Below, one piece after another: positions 52,184-61,633 of a stretch of 64,000 nucleotides of DNA. Each line of letters starts with the position of its first letter. Position 1 is the stretch's first letter. Made by a program: the position numbers and the translations under genes. The notes under the pieces are model-generated. The model was not told the origin of the DNA and did no database searches. It saw only the letters and a list, made by a program, of their open reading frames with translations. The stretch is from NCBI GenBank assembly GCA_964520905.1, contig CAZFQL010000017.1:1-64000 (forward strand). The letters run 5' to 3'. This stretch comes from JAGVIE01 sp964520905. GTDB taxonomy: Bacteria; Bacteroidota; Ignavibacteria; UBA10030; SZUA-254.

Positions 52184-55100
52184 CTAGTTCGTCACAGTAG
52201 CCGAACTAACCCGTGCCTCTTGATTAAAGCGGACTGTAACTATTTTTGAAATTCCTTCTTCTTCCATCGTCACACCGTATAGAGCTTGTGCGGCTTCCAT
52301 AGTTCGCTTATTATGAGTGACCACAATAAATTGTGTGTTGTTTGAAAACTTCTTGAGTATGCGGGTGTACCGATCGATATTCGAATCATCTAAAGGCGCA
52401 TCTACTTCATCAAGAATACAGAATGGACTCGGCTTCACAAGATAAATCGCAAAGAGAAGAGCGATAGCAGTTAACGTTTTTTCTCCGCCCGAGAGCAAAT
52501 CGATTGATGTAGGTCGCTTACCTCTCGGTTTTGCGATTATTTCGATGTTCGCTTCAAGCGAATCAATTCCCTCTTCGAGTTTCAGATCGCACTCATCGCC
52601 TTCCATGAATAATTCTTTGAAGGTTGTGATGAAGTTTTCCCGAATTTTCATGAACGTGTCCAGGAACTTGCGTTGAGCGGTGTTATTGATTTCATCGATC
52701 GTATTCATTAAGGTTTTTTCTGCATCGATTAGGTCGTCGCGCTGTTGAGTAAGAAAATTGAGGCGCTCGCTCTCGGTATTAAACTCATCGAATGCCGCGA
52801 AATTGATCGCTCCGAGCACACGGATGCGATCTTTGAGATTCTTAACTTCTTCACGCAGATGTGCGAAATCTACCCATTCATCATCAGGGTACGATTTTAA
52901 TTGAAGTTCAAGCTCGAATTCTTCCTGTGCCCTAAGTCGTACATGTTCGATGTTAGCCTTGATTTCCGATATTTTCATCTCAAGTTCATGGGCTACCGAA
53001 ACGGAATCATCGTGAAGTCGGCGTTCATCTTTAATTTTTAATTCTATTTGATGCAACTCGTTCCGGCGTATTGAATACGATCCTTCAATTTCCTTTTTTT
53101 GATCCTCGACAAGATTATAATCCTGACGGTGAATGCTTAGTTGTTCGTCAAGCATTCTTGTATCCTGAGCCAGCCTTGCGATCTCTTCCTGGGCGCGCGT
53201 GATTTCATCCTGCCTGCGGATAAGCGTCAGATCTATATCATTCACCCTTGCTTCGGTGCGCTCTATATCGCGCTCAAGATTCCGTACTTCACCCTGCGTT
53301 GTAACAACTTTGATTTCAAGCTCATTAACAATTTTAGTTTTCTCATTCCATAATGCTTCAAGCGATTCTAATTCATGAATCGAAACAGTGGCAATCGATT
53401 CTTTATCGACTTTTTCGGATTCAAGGATTCTCAAATCGCCCGACTCTTTGCCGTATTGATGCTGTAGGTCGGCAATTTCTTCCTGGAGCGTCCTCATCTC
53501 AATGCCGTTCCTATCAATGCCGTCGTTTGCACGTTTCTTTTCGAACTCGAGCTGTGCTATGCGCATTTCAATTGCGGTCATTTCTTTCTCTATGGCTTTG
53601 ACCGACTTCCTCTCCCGATCGATGTCAACCGCATCATGATCATGTTGAATCTGTTCCTGCTGAGACGCCAACTTCTTTTCCTGGTTTCTCAGTTCTTCAA
53701 TCTCGCGCTCAAGTGCGGTGATCTGGGATTTCTTATTTATGAGACCGCCCTCATCGATTTTCCGACTGCCGCCGCGCAACATACCGGTACTTGAAACGAT
53801 CTGTCCATCAAGCGTAACACAGCGAACTCCGGTGAGTGTTGAGAAAATCTCCTGCGCAATACCAGGCGTATCTACAATAACAACATCCTCAAACAGATAA
53901 TCGACAAGGTTCCGGTAAACGGGTTCACACTGAATGACATCTGCCGCCCATATGAATGGAAGAATGTTTTTTTTCTTCGCTCTTCGGATTATTTTCGGTA
54001 CCCACTCCAAACTGATGAAGGCGCTTTTACCCTTATCTTGCTTTTTTAATTCCTCGATAGCGGCATAACCATCTTCGAGCCGTTCAACCACAAGAACATT
54101 CATCATGTCGGATAACGCCGATTCAATCGCAATACGAAATTTTTCGTCCGATTGAATAACATCGGCGATGGTGATCAGCTTTCTCTTCTTCCACTCGTTA
54201 TGATTGAGAAGATATCTTGTCCCCTCTGAAAAGCCTTCGTATCCCTCCAACATTCTTTGTAAAAATTCGATCTTGGAAGTTTTCCTGTCGATCTCATGCA
54301 TCAAATCAATATTTTGCTTTCGAAGTTTTTCTATTTCCTGCTTCAACTGCTCCTTCGATTGCTGTTTACTGAACAATTGAACTTCCGCTTCTGCAAATCG
54401 TTGCCGCATATCGCGATCTTTGGCAGTTAGAAGCTTAACCTGTTCTTCTACCCGTTCAATATCATTCTGGTACAATTTATTATCTTCAATCGAACGATCT
54501 ATACGTCCAGTGAGATTATCGATGCGTGCCTTGATGCGTTCCTGCTCACCTCTCTCTGTAATTATGTCGTGAGCTAATTGTAGTATAACGTCTTTCAGTC
54601 CGGCAACCTCTATTTGTTTGGCATCCAACCAACTGGTGACCTGCCCGTATTCATCCTTCTCGCGTATGAATACTTTCTCTGCTGCTGTAAATTCTATCAG
54701 ACGCTGATCTCTTCGCCCAGAAAGATTTTGCTTTTCGATAGCAAGCGACTCTCGCTGTAAATTCAGATCGCATTTTTCTTCCTCGTAACGCTTAATGTTA
54801 GACGATAACGAATTGCCGCGTTCCTGAGTCACGAGGACCTTTTCTTCAACTTTATGGATCTCTTCGAACTTTGCCGCAGCGGATCTCTGTGCTTCACCGA
54901 GCCGGTTTTCTATCTCGCTCAATCCTTCTCTTAGCCGTTCGATATTTTCTTCCTGCTCGCGGAGCGTTTCATCGATTTGGGTTTTATCGGTTGTAGCTAT
55001 AAGAAATTTTTCGTCTAACGGTTTAAGCTTATTGTGCAAATAAGAATATTCCCGTTCGAGGAGATCTATCTCAAGCGCCTTCAATCTGCCGGATACTTCA

Positions 55101-55747
55101 TTATATTGTTCTGCTTTTTTTGCCTGCCGTTCAAGTGAGTTGACTGTTTTCTGAATTTCCTTGACAATATCGTTCACACGGGCTAAATCCTGCTGAACAT
55201 CTTCCAATTTACGTAGAGCGGCTTTCCGGCGAAATTTGTACTTGGTAACACCGGCTGCCTCCTCGAATAATTTCCGTCTCTCGTCTGTTTTATCTGAGAG
55301 GATGGTTTCTACCATCTTCAATTCGATAACAGAATAAGCATCGCTTCCCATTCCGGTGTCCATGAAAAGATCGACTATATCTTTTAATCGGCATGGTACT
55401 TTGTTGAGAAGATATTCGCTTTCACCTGACCGGAACACGCGCCTTGTTATTGTAACTTCGGAATAATCGGTGGGAAGAATTCCCTTGGTATTTTCGATTG
55501 TAAGTGATACTTCTGCAAGTCCGAGCGGTTTGCGGCTTTTTGTACCGTTGAATATAACATCCTCCATCTTGTCGCTGCGGAGCGTGCTGTATTTTTGTTC
55601 GCCAAGCGCCCATCGAATGGCATCAACGATGTTAGTTTTACCGCATCCGTTGGGACCGACGATAGCTGTCACACCGGAATCAAAATTAACATTGATCCGC
55701 TGTGCAAACGATTTAAACCCTATGACTTCAATTTTTGATAAATACAT
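52184..55747 (-). CDS. smc: Chromosome partition protein SMC
   Basis: An 1187-residue SMC ATPase that forms the condensin arm for chromosome organisation. N-terminal head with Walker A G31-PNGCGKT38, a long coiled coil (about 165-510), hinge (about 510-670, with 'TGMLRGGSRK'), second coiled coil (about 675-1020) and C-terminal head with 'LLSGGEKTLTAIALLFAIY' and Walker B 'FCILDEVDAPLDD'. Length is typical. scpA and scpB are not next to it. The GH2-like gene is transcribed directly into it with 4 bases between. Confidence 0.97.
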   Translation of the reverse strand: MYLSKIEVIGFKSFAQRINVNFDSGVTAIVGPNGCGKTNIVDAIRWALGEQKYSTLRSDKMEDVIFNGTKSRKPLGLAEVSLTIENTKGILPTDYSEVTITRRVFRSGESEYLLNKVPCRLKDIVDLFMDTGMGSDAYSVIELKMVETILSDKTDERRKLFEEAAGVTKYKFRRKAALRKLEDVQQDLARVNDIVKEIQKTVNSLERQAKKAEQYNEVSGRLKALEIDLLEREYSYLHNKLKPLDEKFLIATTDKTQIDETLREQEENIERLREGLSEIENRLGEAQRSAAAKFEEIHKVEEKVLVTQERGNSLSSNIKRYEEEKCDLNLQRESLAIEKQNLSGRRDQRLIEFTAAEKVFIREKDEYGQVTSWLDAKQIEVAGLKDVILQLAHDIITERGEQERIKARIDNLTGRIDRSIEDNKLYQNDIERVEEQVKLLTAKDRDMRQRFAEAEVQLFSKQQSKEQLKQEIEKLRKQNIDLMHEIDRKTSKIEFLQRMLEGYEGFSEGTRYLLNHNEWKKRKLITIADVIQSDEKFRIAIESALSDMMNVLVVERLEDGYAAIEELKKQDKGKSAFISLEWVPKIIRRAKKKNILPFIWAADVIQCEPVYRNLVDYLFEDVVIVDTPGIAQEIFSTLTGVRCVTLDGQIVSSTGMLRGGSRKIDEGGLINKKSQITALEREIEELRNQEKKLASQQEQIQHDHDAVDIDRERKSVKAIEKEMTAIEMRIAQLEFEKKRANDGIDRNGIEMRTLQEEIADLQHQYGKESGDLRILESEKVDKESIATVSIHELESLEALWNEKTKIVNELEIKVVTTQGEVRNLERDIERTEARVNDIDLTLIRRQDEITRAQEEIARLAQDTRMLDEQLSIHRQDYNLVEDQKKEIEGSYSIRRNELHQIELKIKDERRLHDDSVSVAHELEMKISEIKANIEHVRLRAQEEFELELQLKSYPDDEWVDFAHLREEVKNLKDRIRVLGAINFAAFDEFNTESERLNFLTQQRDDLIDAEKTLMNTIDEINNTAQRKFLDTFMKIRENFITTFKELFMEGDECDLKLEEGIDSLEANIEIIAKPRGKRPTSIDLLSGGEKTLTAIALLFAIYLVKPSPFCILDEVDAPLDDSNIDRYTRILKKFSNNTQFIVVTHNKRTMEAAQALYGVTMEEEGISKIVTVRFNQEARVSSATVTN

Positions 55748-55751
55748 ACCG

Positions 55752-58463
55752 TTACATTTTCATCGCTTGCAATAAATACCTGAGGTAAACGGTCGTTGAT
55801 TTTGTATAATCAAGATAAACATAAAATGCAATACAAACAATCAGGATGATGAAGAAACCAATCGCATATATTTTCACGGGATAAACGTCAAATATAATCG
55901 ATATGCCTTTAAACAAGCGGAGGATAACCCAAACTGTTATGAGGGCGATTAATATAAATACCGGAATTATATAGAACTCGGTTTCCATCAACCGGAAAAC
56001 GATCATTGCTACGGGAATCAATATGATGTACGGAAGAGCAGACCATATCGATATCGAGAAAGCATGGTAGAACAGCACCCGCGATTTCACCGTCATTGAA
56101 AACAACTTCACTATTATCGAGAGTAAAACAAGTTTCAAAAAGATTATTGCAGATATAACAATAATGAAATTTGCCGGATTCCACACAAGACGAACAAACC
56201 ATTCTTTGATTCCATCCGACATAAATTGACTGAGCAGGTTATCCAGCAAAATATTCTCTCTATAGTGAGAGAGTATGCTCGAAAGTACGGTTGCCCAAGT
56301 TACTGATATGATGACTGCAAGAAATAATGAATGAATGTAAGTCAATATCCGCTGGTCTCTTACATCGGCAAAAAAATTATAAGTGCGGAAAAGTGACCGG
56401 TTAACACCATCTCGAAACCGCCGATTAGCGTTGTACATGAAAGCGAACGAAATCAACATCGCAAATCCCGAGATAACATAAACAATCGGCGCATTGGATG
56501 AATAATTTCCCACCGGTAATGCTTGTACTTTTTCATCGTTATACAATGCGCGTACGATATCGAAAGCAGTGCGTTTCTCTCTTTCAAAACTTACAATTCC
56601 CATTGCACATAAATAAGGATCGTGCGAATGTGTGGCGAGTGAAGGGCGATCCGTCCTCCAATCATTAAACGCCCAGAGTACGCTTCCGGCAATTTTCACA
56701 TCTTTAATCGCGTTATAAAATTGTGTCGCATAACGAGCCTGAGATTCCATCGAGAATGGATCACTGTAACCTGAGTGGTTCATCGGTTCAACTTCTTTAC
56801 CGTATCTCACAACGACAATCGGTTTCTGCGGATAATTGGCAACACAAGATTTAAGTGAATCTTTGAAATATTTCGGCTCGTCGCCGTAACTATTCAATGC
56901 AATCAGGTCGACATATTCGAAGCATTGATTGTTGATAGAATGCGTTGCGAAATATACGTATCGTTTATCGAGCGACTTAACGATGTTTCTCAAGCCGTTC
57001 ACAAATTCGCATGCAGTCGCTGACGATGTCTCGAATTCATCCCCGATTCCCCATGCGAGAACCGAAACATGCCTCCTGTCCCGAATCACCATTTCCTTTG
57101 CATAGTTGGTAACCATTTCCTGGTAATAATCTTTGGATAATATTTCCAGCGGAACTTTGGTTACCGGGATCTCTTCCATCACAAGTAATCCATACCTGTC
57201 GCATAAGTTCAACATGTACGGATGCGGCGGATACAGGAAGCGAATAAGATTAGCGCCAAGCGTTTTGATCTGGGCAACGTCGCGATCCATCGATTCATAA
57301 GTCATCGCTGAACCGAATGTTGCATGATCCTCCTGCCATAATATGCCTTTCAACGGGATGACGGTATTGTTGATAAATAACTTACCGTCTTTCCACTGAA
57401 TATCCCGTATGCCGGCATCGAGACTATATTCATCAATCGGGAAAATGTCTTTGCCGATTGTTCGAACAATTTGGCATTTAAGAGTATACAGATCCGGAGT
57501 TTCAGGCGCCCAAAGTTTGGGCAGAGGAATAACCACTTCGGTATTTACATAAATGGTTTTATTCGGTTGAGGTGAAACCGGTACAATCCCGCTTCGCCCC
57601 GCCAGAATTCCGCTTAATTTTTCATAAGCTTCCACCTGAATTCCAAGCAAGCTACCCTGCTCATTCTTTAGCCCTGACCAGCGATCTGTTACTTCGTTTT
57701 GAACAATGATCTTTGCCGATTTTCCATCCGCCGATATGCTCGATATTGTATTAACATCTTCGATAAATAATTTCGGTACTGCAAGTATGTAGATATCGCG
57801 GAAGATCCCGCCATAGGTCCGCCAGCCGCCGACCTGTTGTCTTAGAGGGATTGTTGTACGAGGCGTCAATTCGTTATCAACTGCAACCCTTATTGTATTT
57901 TCCGATCCTACCTGAAGTGTGTTGTTGGAAATCGGTAATACGACGGATGTATATCCGCCAATATGACGTCCGACAAAATTTCCATTAATAGTTATTTCAC
58001 TCTGGTTGTTGATGCCGTAAGCTACAAGCATGAAGGTATATTTATCAAGTAAATCCGACTTCAGATCGAATGTACGCTGGAATGTGACCTTACCGGTGAA
58101 ATCATACGCACTCGGGACATCAACCTTATTCCAATGATTACCATCAGTAGTATAATTCCATGAACCCGCAAGATCGATCTTTAATCTCGATGGTGAGTCC
58201 GGAAACATCGCTGCATAGGCGCCGGTACGCGTAGCTCTACCATTGATATAAAATTTTACATCGGAGGATGTTGGTATGAACTGTGAAAATCCAAAGATGG
58301 GGAGGTAAAAAACGATGAGCGCTAGCGATAAAATTCTGCGCAAGATGGCTGTATTTATAATCGATTCTGTAAGTATGGGTCTCTCACCCGTCTGTGAATG
58401 AACTATTTTATTATACCCCGTGATTATCTTACAGGATATACGCTTAGTTTGCCTGAATAGCAA
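55752..58463 (-). CDS. Glycoside hydrolase family 2-like protein fused to six-helix membrane domain
   Basis: A 903-residue protein: signal peptide-like segment (about 42-61), sugar-binding jelly-roll (62-230), immunoglobulin-like domain (235-355), TIM barrel (360-640) as in GH2, then six hydrophobic helices (about 658-895). The acid/base Glu476 sits in 'GIGDEFE' (usual 'GNE' with Asp for Asn). The position of the usual nucleophile, 'TEYG' in GH2 enzymes, reads 'VVRYG' with Arg553, so normal hydrolysis is doubtful. The membrane C-terminus is unusual for GH2. A TTG at 58343 would give a better signal peptide start ('RRILSLALIVF') than ATG 58463. Possibly a carbohydrate-sensing or non-hydrolytic surface protein. 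Confidence 0.8.
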   Translation of the reverse strand: MLFRQTKRISCKIITGYNKIVHSQTGERPILTESIINTAILRRILSLALIVFYLPIFGFSQFIPTSSDVKFYINGRATRTGAYAAMFPDSPSRLKIDLAGSWNYTTDGNHWNKVDVPSAYDFTGKVTFQRTFDLKSDLLDKYTFMLVAYGINNQSEITINGNFVGRHIGGYTSVVLPISNNTLQVGSENTIRVAVDNELTPRTTIPLRQQVGGWRTYGGIFRDIYILAVPKLFIEDVNTISSISADGKSAKIIVQNEVTDRWSGLKNEQGSLLGIQVEAYEKLSGILAGRSGIVPVSPQPNKTIYVNTEVVIPLPKLWAPETPDLYTLKCQIVRTIGKDIFPIDEYSLDAGIRDIQWKDGKLFINNTVIPLKGILWQEDHATFGSAMTYESMDRDVAQIKTLGANLIRFLYPPHPYMLNLCDRYGLLVMEEIPVTKVPLEILSKDYYQEMVTNYAKEMVIRDRRHVSVLAWGIGDEFETSSATACEFVNGLRNIVKSLDKRYVYFATHSINNQCFEYVDLIALNSYGDEPKYFKDSLKSCVANYPQKPIVVVRYGKEVEPMNHSGYSDPFSMESQARYATQFYNAIKDVKIAGSVLWAFNDWRTDRPSLATHSHDPYLCAMGIVSFEREKRTAFDIVRALYNDEKVQALPVGNYSSNAPIVYVISGFAMLISFAFMYNANRRFRDGVNRSLFRTYNFFADVRDQRILTYIHSLFLAVIISVTWATVLSSILSHYRENILLDNLLSQFMSDGIKEWFVRLVWNPANFIIVISAIIFLKLVLLSIIVKLFSMTVKSRVLFYHAFSISIWSALPYIILIPVAMIVFRLMETEFYIIPVFILIALITVWVILRLFKGISIIFDVYPVKIYAIGFFIILIVCIAFYVYLDYTKSTTVYLRYLLQAMKM

Positions 58464-58587
58464 GTATAATTTATAAAAAAATCAACTAAATATAATAAAA
58501 AAGACGGCTGAATGCAATGAAAATTTACAAAAATTGATAGATTTTCGAGAAATAATATAGAAATGGGTTGGAATTCTTAATAGACAA

Positions 58588-59358
58588 CTATTTATACGCC
58601 TCTACCCCTGCTTGAATTATCGTCATAAAAGCATCGGTCTTCAGACTTGCTCCACCAATAAGCCCGCCATCGATATCAGATTGTGAGAGTAGAGAAGAAG
58701 CATTTTGCGCATTCATGCTTCCGCCGTATTGAATAATGAACTTCTCCGCAATCGCCCACGAATACATTTGTCCGACTTGTTTTCGGATAAGCTTATGAAC
58801 CTGATTGGCTTGTTCGGGGGTTGCGTTTTTACCTGTACCGATAGCCCAGACCGGTTCATACGCTATCAGCAGTTTTTCAACTTCTGTTGCGGTCAGTTCG
58901 TGTAAAATGCCCTTTACTTGTGTTATAATAATTTTATCTGTTATACCAGCTTCTCGCTCTTCAAGCGTTTCACCGATGCAAACGATGGGAGTTAATCCGG
59001 CATTCAATGCCTTCTTTATTTTCGCATTGATCAGATCATCCGTTTCGTTAAAATATTGCCGGCGTTCCGAGTGACCGAGAATTACGTACTCACACCCGGC
59101 AGCGCTGAGCATCTTAGCTGATATCTCACCTGTGTAGGCACCATCATCATACTGCGACATATTCTGTGCACCTAATTTTATTGGCGAATCTTTGATGAGT
59201 GCTTTTGCAATCACGAGCGATGTAAACGGCGGACAGATTACAACGTCCACTTCGTTTCTGAAGTCCTTCATCCGCTCCCTTAATTCAGCAATCAAGATTG
59301 CAGTCTCGTGGATGTCTTTGTTCATTTTCCAGTTACCGGCAATTATTTTTCTGCGCAT
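58588..59358 (-). CDS. tpiA: Triosephosphate isomerase
   Basis: A 256-residue glycolytic TIM barrel that interconverts dihydroxyacetone phosphate and glyceraldehyde 3-phosphate. Lys11 ('GNWKMN'), His96 ('LGHSERRQYF') and catalytic Glu168 ('AYEPVWAIGTGK') are all present, as are the phosphate loops 'QYGGSMN' and 'GLIGGASL'. Length is normal. The left arm of S23 cassette B begins three bases before its start codon. Confidence 0.97.
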   Translation of the reverse strand: MRRKIIAGNWKMNKDIHETAILIAELRERMKDFRNEVDVVICPPFTSLVIAKALIKDSPIKLGAQNMSQYDDGAYTGEISAKMLSAAGCEYVILGHSERRQYFNETDDLINAKIKKALNAGLTPIVCIGETLEEREAGITDKIIITQVKGILHELTATEVEKLLIAYEPVWAIGTGKNATPEQANQVHKLIRKQVGQMYSWAIAEKFIIQYGGSMNAQNASSLLSQSDIDGGLIGGASLKTDAFMTIIQAGVEAYK

Positions 59359-59360
59359 AA

Positions 59361-59402
59361 TAAGTTGTTAGTTATTGAGTATTTGAGTGGTTAAGTTGTT
59401 GA
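59361..59402. repeat. Left low-complexity arm of S23 cassette B
   Basis: GTTATTGAGTATTTGAGTGG-type units between the tpiA start and the S23 stop. TGAGTATTTGAGTG at 59376-59389 matches the reverse complement of the right arm at 12 of 14 positions. Confidence 0.6.
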
Positions 59403-59405
59403 TAT

Positions 59406-59759
59406 TTATTTCTTTAAACTTTTTTGTAATCCATCAAGCATTGCGATAATCTCATTCACAGCAAATGAAATTTCATCATAAACAATCTTGTTGAGAAATT
59501 GATTTTCAAGTGCTATATCCAAACAGCCAAGACATTCAAATCCAGAACGTATAGAATAATCAAGAAAATGCGAAAATTCTTTCTTTGAGGTATTACCTGC
59601 ACCTTCAGCAATATTAAGAACAATCGAATCAGCGGCTCGTCTAAATTGGGAGGAAAGAATAAATAATTCTTCTTTCGGGAAATTCTTAGTTGTACTCCGT
59701 ACCAATTTTGTAAAACGTAAAGCTTTCTGATAAACTTTCAAATCCTTAAACTTGTGCAT
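59406..59759 (-). CDS. Four-helix-bundle protein, S23 / 23S-IVS family (copy B)
   Basis: A 117-residue S23-family four-helix bundle with 'FKDLKVYQKALRFTKLV', 'FRRAADSIVLNIAEGAG', 'FLDYSIRSGFECLGCLDIA' and 'EIIAMLDGLQKSL'. It is about 70% identical by eye to copy C (61634-61990) and less similar to copy A. Same strand as DinB upstream and tpiA downstream, so it may be carried on their transcript. It lies between facing low-complexity arms, the right of which holds the DinB stop codon. Function unknown; the family binds structured RNA or acts as an accessory to reverse transcriptase in other settings. Confidence 0.87.
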   Translation of the reverse strand: MHKFKDLKVYQKALRFTKLVRSTTKNFPKEELFILSSQFRRAADSIVLNIAEGAGNTSKKEFSHFLDYSIRSGFECLGCLDIALENQFLNKIVYDEISFAVNEIIAMLDGLQKSLKK

Positions 59760-59767
59760 TTATTATC

Positions 59768-59820
59768 CTCCGTCTATATCTCAATACTCATCTACTCAAT
59801 TACTCATCTACTTATCTACT
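59768..59820. repeat. Right low-complexity arm of S23 cassette B
   Basis: CATCTACTCAATTACTCATC-type units. TACTCAATTACTCA at 59793-59806 pairs with the left arm. The stop codon of the DinB gene (TAA at 59814-59812) lies inside it. Confidence 0.6.
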
Positions 59821-60336
59821 CCGAGCTATATTTTCTATCTGTTTCAAGTGGTTCATATCATGACCTGCATAGAGTAACAACATTTTCTCGATATTCTCTT
59901 TTCCCCGCTCTGAATGAATTCCATATCGTTTCCATCCTCTCGAAGACAATGATTTCAGAAGCTCTACGTTCTCTTTCCTGATCGCAGTAAACAATGCAAG
60001 TTTCTTCTTGCAGTCAGCTTTTTCATAATGAAGATTCTTCGACCATTTGTTTTGGTCGTAGTATTCTATTTTCGAGCCGGGTTCCGAGATCACTTTACGG
60101 AAACGATAACTTAGAACAATCTCTCCATCAGCGAGATGCGCCAGAATTTGGGCTATCGACCATTTTCCTTTCTTCGGCGGCTTCTGCAATTGATTGTTGT
60201 TCAATCCACGAATTGCTTTTGCAATGGCTGAAGGTGTTGATTCAAATACCTCCAGCGGTTCTTTGTCAACCACATAAAGAAGCAACTGTTTTGCGTACGG
60301 ATTTTTCTGGAGTGATGCTTTATTAATCTTTTTCAT
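59812..60336 (-). CDS. DinB-family putative metalloenzyme
   Basis: A 174-residue four-helix DinB/YfiT-type protein. The metal-binding histidines expected of this family are 'AQILAHLADGE' (His near residue 67) and 'LYAGHDMNHLKQIENI' (two His near 158-162). DinB-like proteins bind divalent metal and include thiol transferases using bacillithiol or mycothiol; many have unknown substrates. Its last two codons and stop come from the low-complexity arm of the S23 cassette, so its original C-terminus may have been changed. It starts 17 bases after sucC. Confidence 0.82.
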   Translation of the reverse strand: MKKINKASLQKNPYAKQLLLYVVDKEPLEVFESTPSAIAKAIRGLNNNQLQKPPKKGKWSIAQILAHLADGEIVLSYRFRKVISEPGSKIEYYDQNKWSKNLHYEKADCKKKLALFTAIRKENVELLKSLSSRGWKRYGIHSERGKENIEKMLLLYAGHDMNHLKQIENIARSR

Positions 60337-60352
60337 TTTTTCTTTTTCCTTT

Positions 60353-61516
60353 TTAATTGTTTATTGCCTGAGTAACTTTTCGTGCCGCATCTTCGAAGCT
60401 TGAAGCAACGGAAAAGTTCAAACCTGAGTTAGCAAGTATATCTCTCGCCTCCTCGGCATTCGTTCCATCAAGTCGAACGACTACCGGCAGAGTAATATTC
60501 ACTTGCTTGGCTGCTTCGATAACTCCATTTGCCACGCGATCGCAACGAACGATTCCGCCAAATATATTTATGAGAACTGCTTTCACATTTTTATCGGAAA
60601 GAATAATTTTGAAGCCGTTCGAAACCGTTTCAACATTTGCGCCGCCGCCGACATCGAGAAAGTTTGCCGGTTCACCACCAGCAAGTTTGATGATATCCAT
60701 CGTCGCCATTGCGAGTCCGGCACCATTCACCATACATCCAACATTGCCGTCGAGTTTGATATAATTAAGATTATATTTCGATGCTTCGATTTCGAGCGGT
60801 TCTTCTTCATCAAGATCGCGCATTGCGAGAATATCGGGATGACGGAAGAGTGCATTATCATCGAAGTTCATCTTCGCATCGAGCGCTATTACATTTCCAT
60901 CTGTGGTGATGACTAATGGATTTATTTCTGCAAGCGATGCATCTGATTCTTCGTAGGCACGATAAAGTGCCATCAGAAATTTTACTGCGTTCTTCAAGGT
61001 ATCACCTGATAAACCTAATCCAAATGCCAACTTTCGCGCCTGAAAATCTTTGAAACCGATAGACGGATTGATAGTCTCCTTCAATATTTTCTCCGGTGAT
61101 TCAGCGGCAACTTTCTCAATTTCAACGCCACCTTCGGTCGATGCCATAACGACATTTTGAGATTTAGCACGATCGAGCGTTATTCCGACATACAATTCTT
61201 TTGCAATTGAAATACCTTGTTCAATAAGAAGTCGTTTTACAATTTTTCCTTCCGGTCCGGTTTGATGAGTAACGAGTCTCATTCCCAAAATATGAGATGC
61301 AAACTGGCGAACTTCATCCAAACTTTTGGCAATTTTCACACCGCCGCCTTTGCCACGACCGCCGGCATGGATTTGTGCTTTCACAACCCACACGTTTCCG
61401 CCGATGCTTTGAGCCACTTTCACTGCCTCATCGACGGAGAAAGCAACTCCGCCTTGTGGAATAGCCACACCAAATTTCTTTAATATTTCTTTTCCTTGAT
61501 ATTCATGTATTTTCAT
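60353..61516 (-). CDS. sucC: Succinyl-CoA synthetase beta subunit
   Basis: A 387-residue ADP-forming beta subunit of succinyl-CoA ligase of the citric acid cycle. ATP-grasp domain with 'MKIHEYQGKEILKKFGV' and 'HAGGRGKGGGVKIAKSL', then the C-terminal CoA-ligase domain 'NGAGLAMATMDIIKLAGGEPANFLDVGGGAN' and 'NIFGGIVRCDRVANGVIEA'. Length is standard. sucD is not in the window. It is flanked by dinB and by S23 cassette C. Confidence 0.95.
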   Translation of the reverse strand: MKIHEYQGKEILKKFGVAIPQGGVAFSVDEAVKVAQSIGGNVWVVKAQIHAGGRGKGGGVKIAKSLDEVRQFASHILGMRLVTHQTGPEGKIVKRLLIEQGISIAKELYVGITLDRAKSQNVVMASTEGGVEIEKVAAESPEKILKETINPSIGFKDFQARKLAFGLGLSGDTLKNAVKFLMALYRAYEESDASLAEINPLVITTDGNVIALDAKMNFDDNALFRHPDILAMRDLDEEEPLEIEASKYNLNYIKLDGNVGCMVNGAGLAMATMDIIKLAGGEPANFLDVGGGANVETVSNGFKIILSDKNVKAVLINIFGGIVRCDRVANGVIEAAKQVNITLPVVVRLDGTNAEEARDILANSGLNFSVASSFEDAARKVTQAINN

Positions 61517-61590
61517 TCTATACTCCGGTTAATAAACTATAGTATTTTTCTGGTCGGTTAGTATTTATTTACAAAGATAATGCTTTACTA

Positions 61591-61630
61591 AAAAGTATTT
61601 GAGTCGTTAAGTAATTGAGTAGTTGAGTAT
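61591..61630. repeat. Left low-complexity arm of S23 cassette C
   Basis: GTATTTGAGTCGTTAAGTAATTGAGTAGTTGAGTAT-type units. TGAGTAGTTGAGTAT (61616-61630) is the perfect reverse complement of ATACTCAACTACTCA (62008-62022) in the right arm, a 15-bp inverted repeat around the S23 gene. Confidence 0.7.
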
Positions 61631-61633
61631 CGT

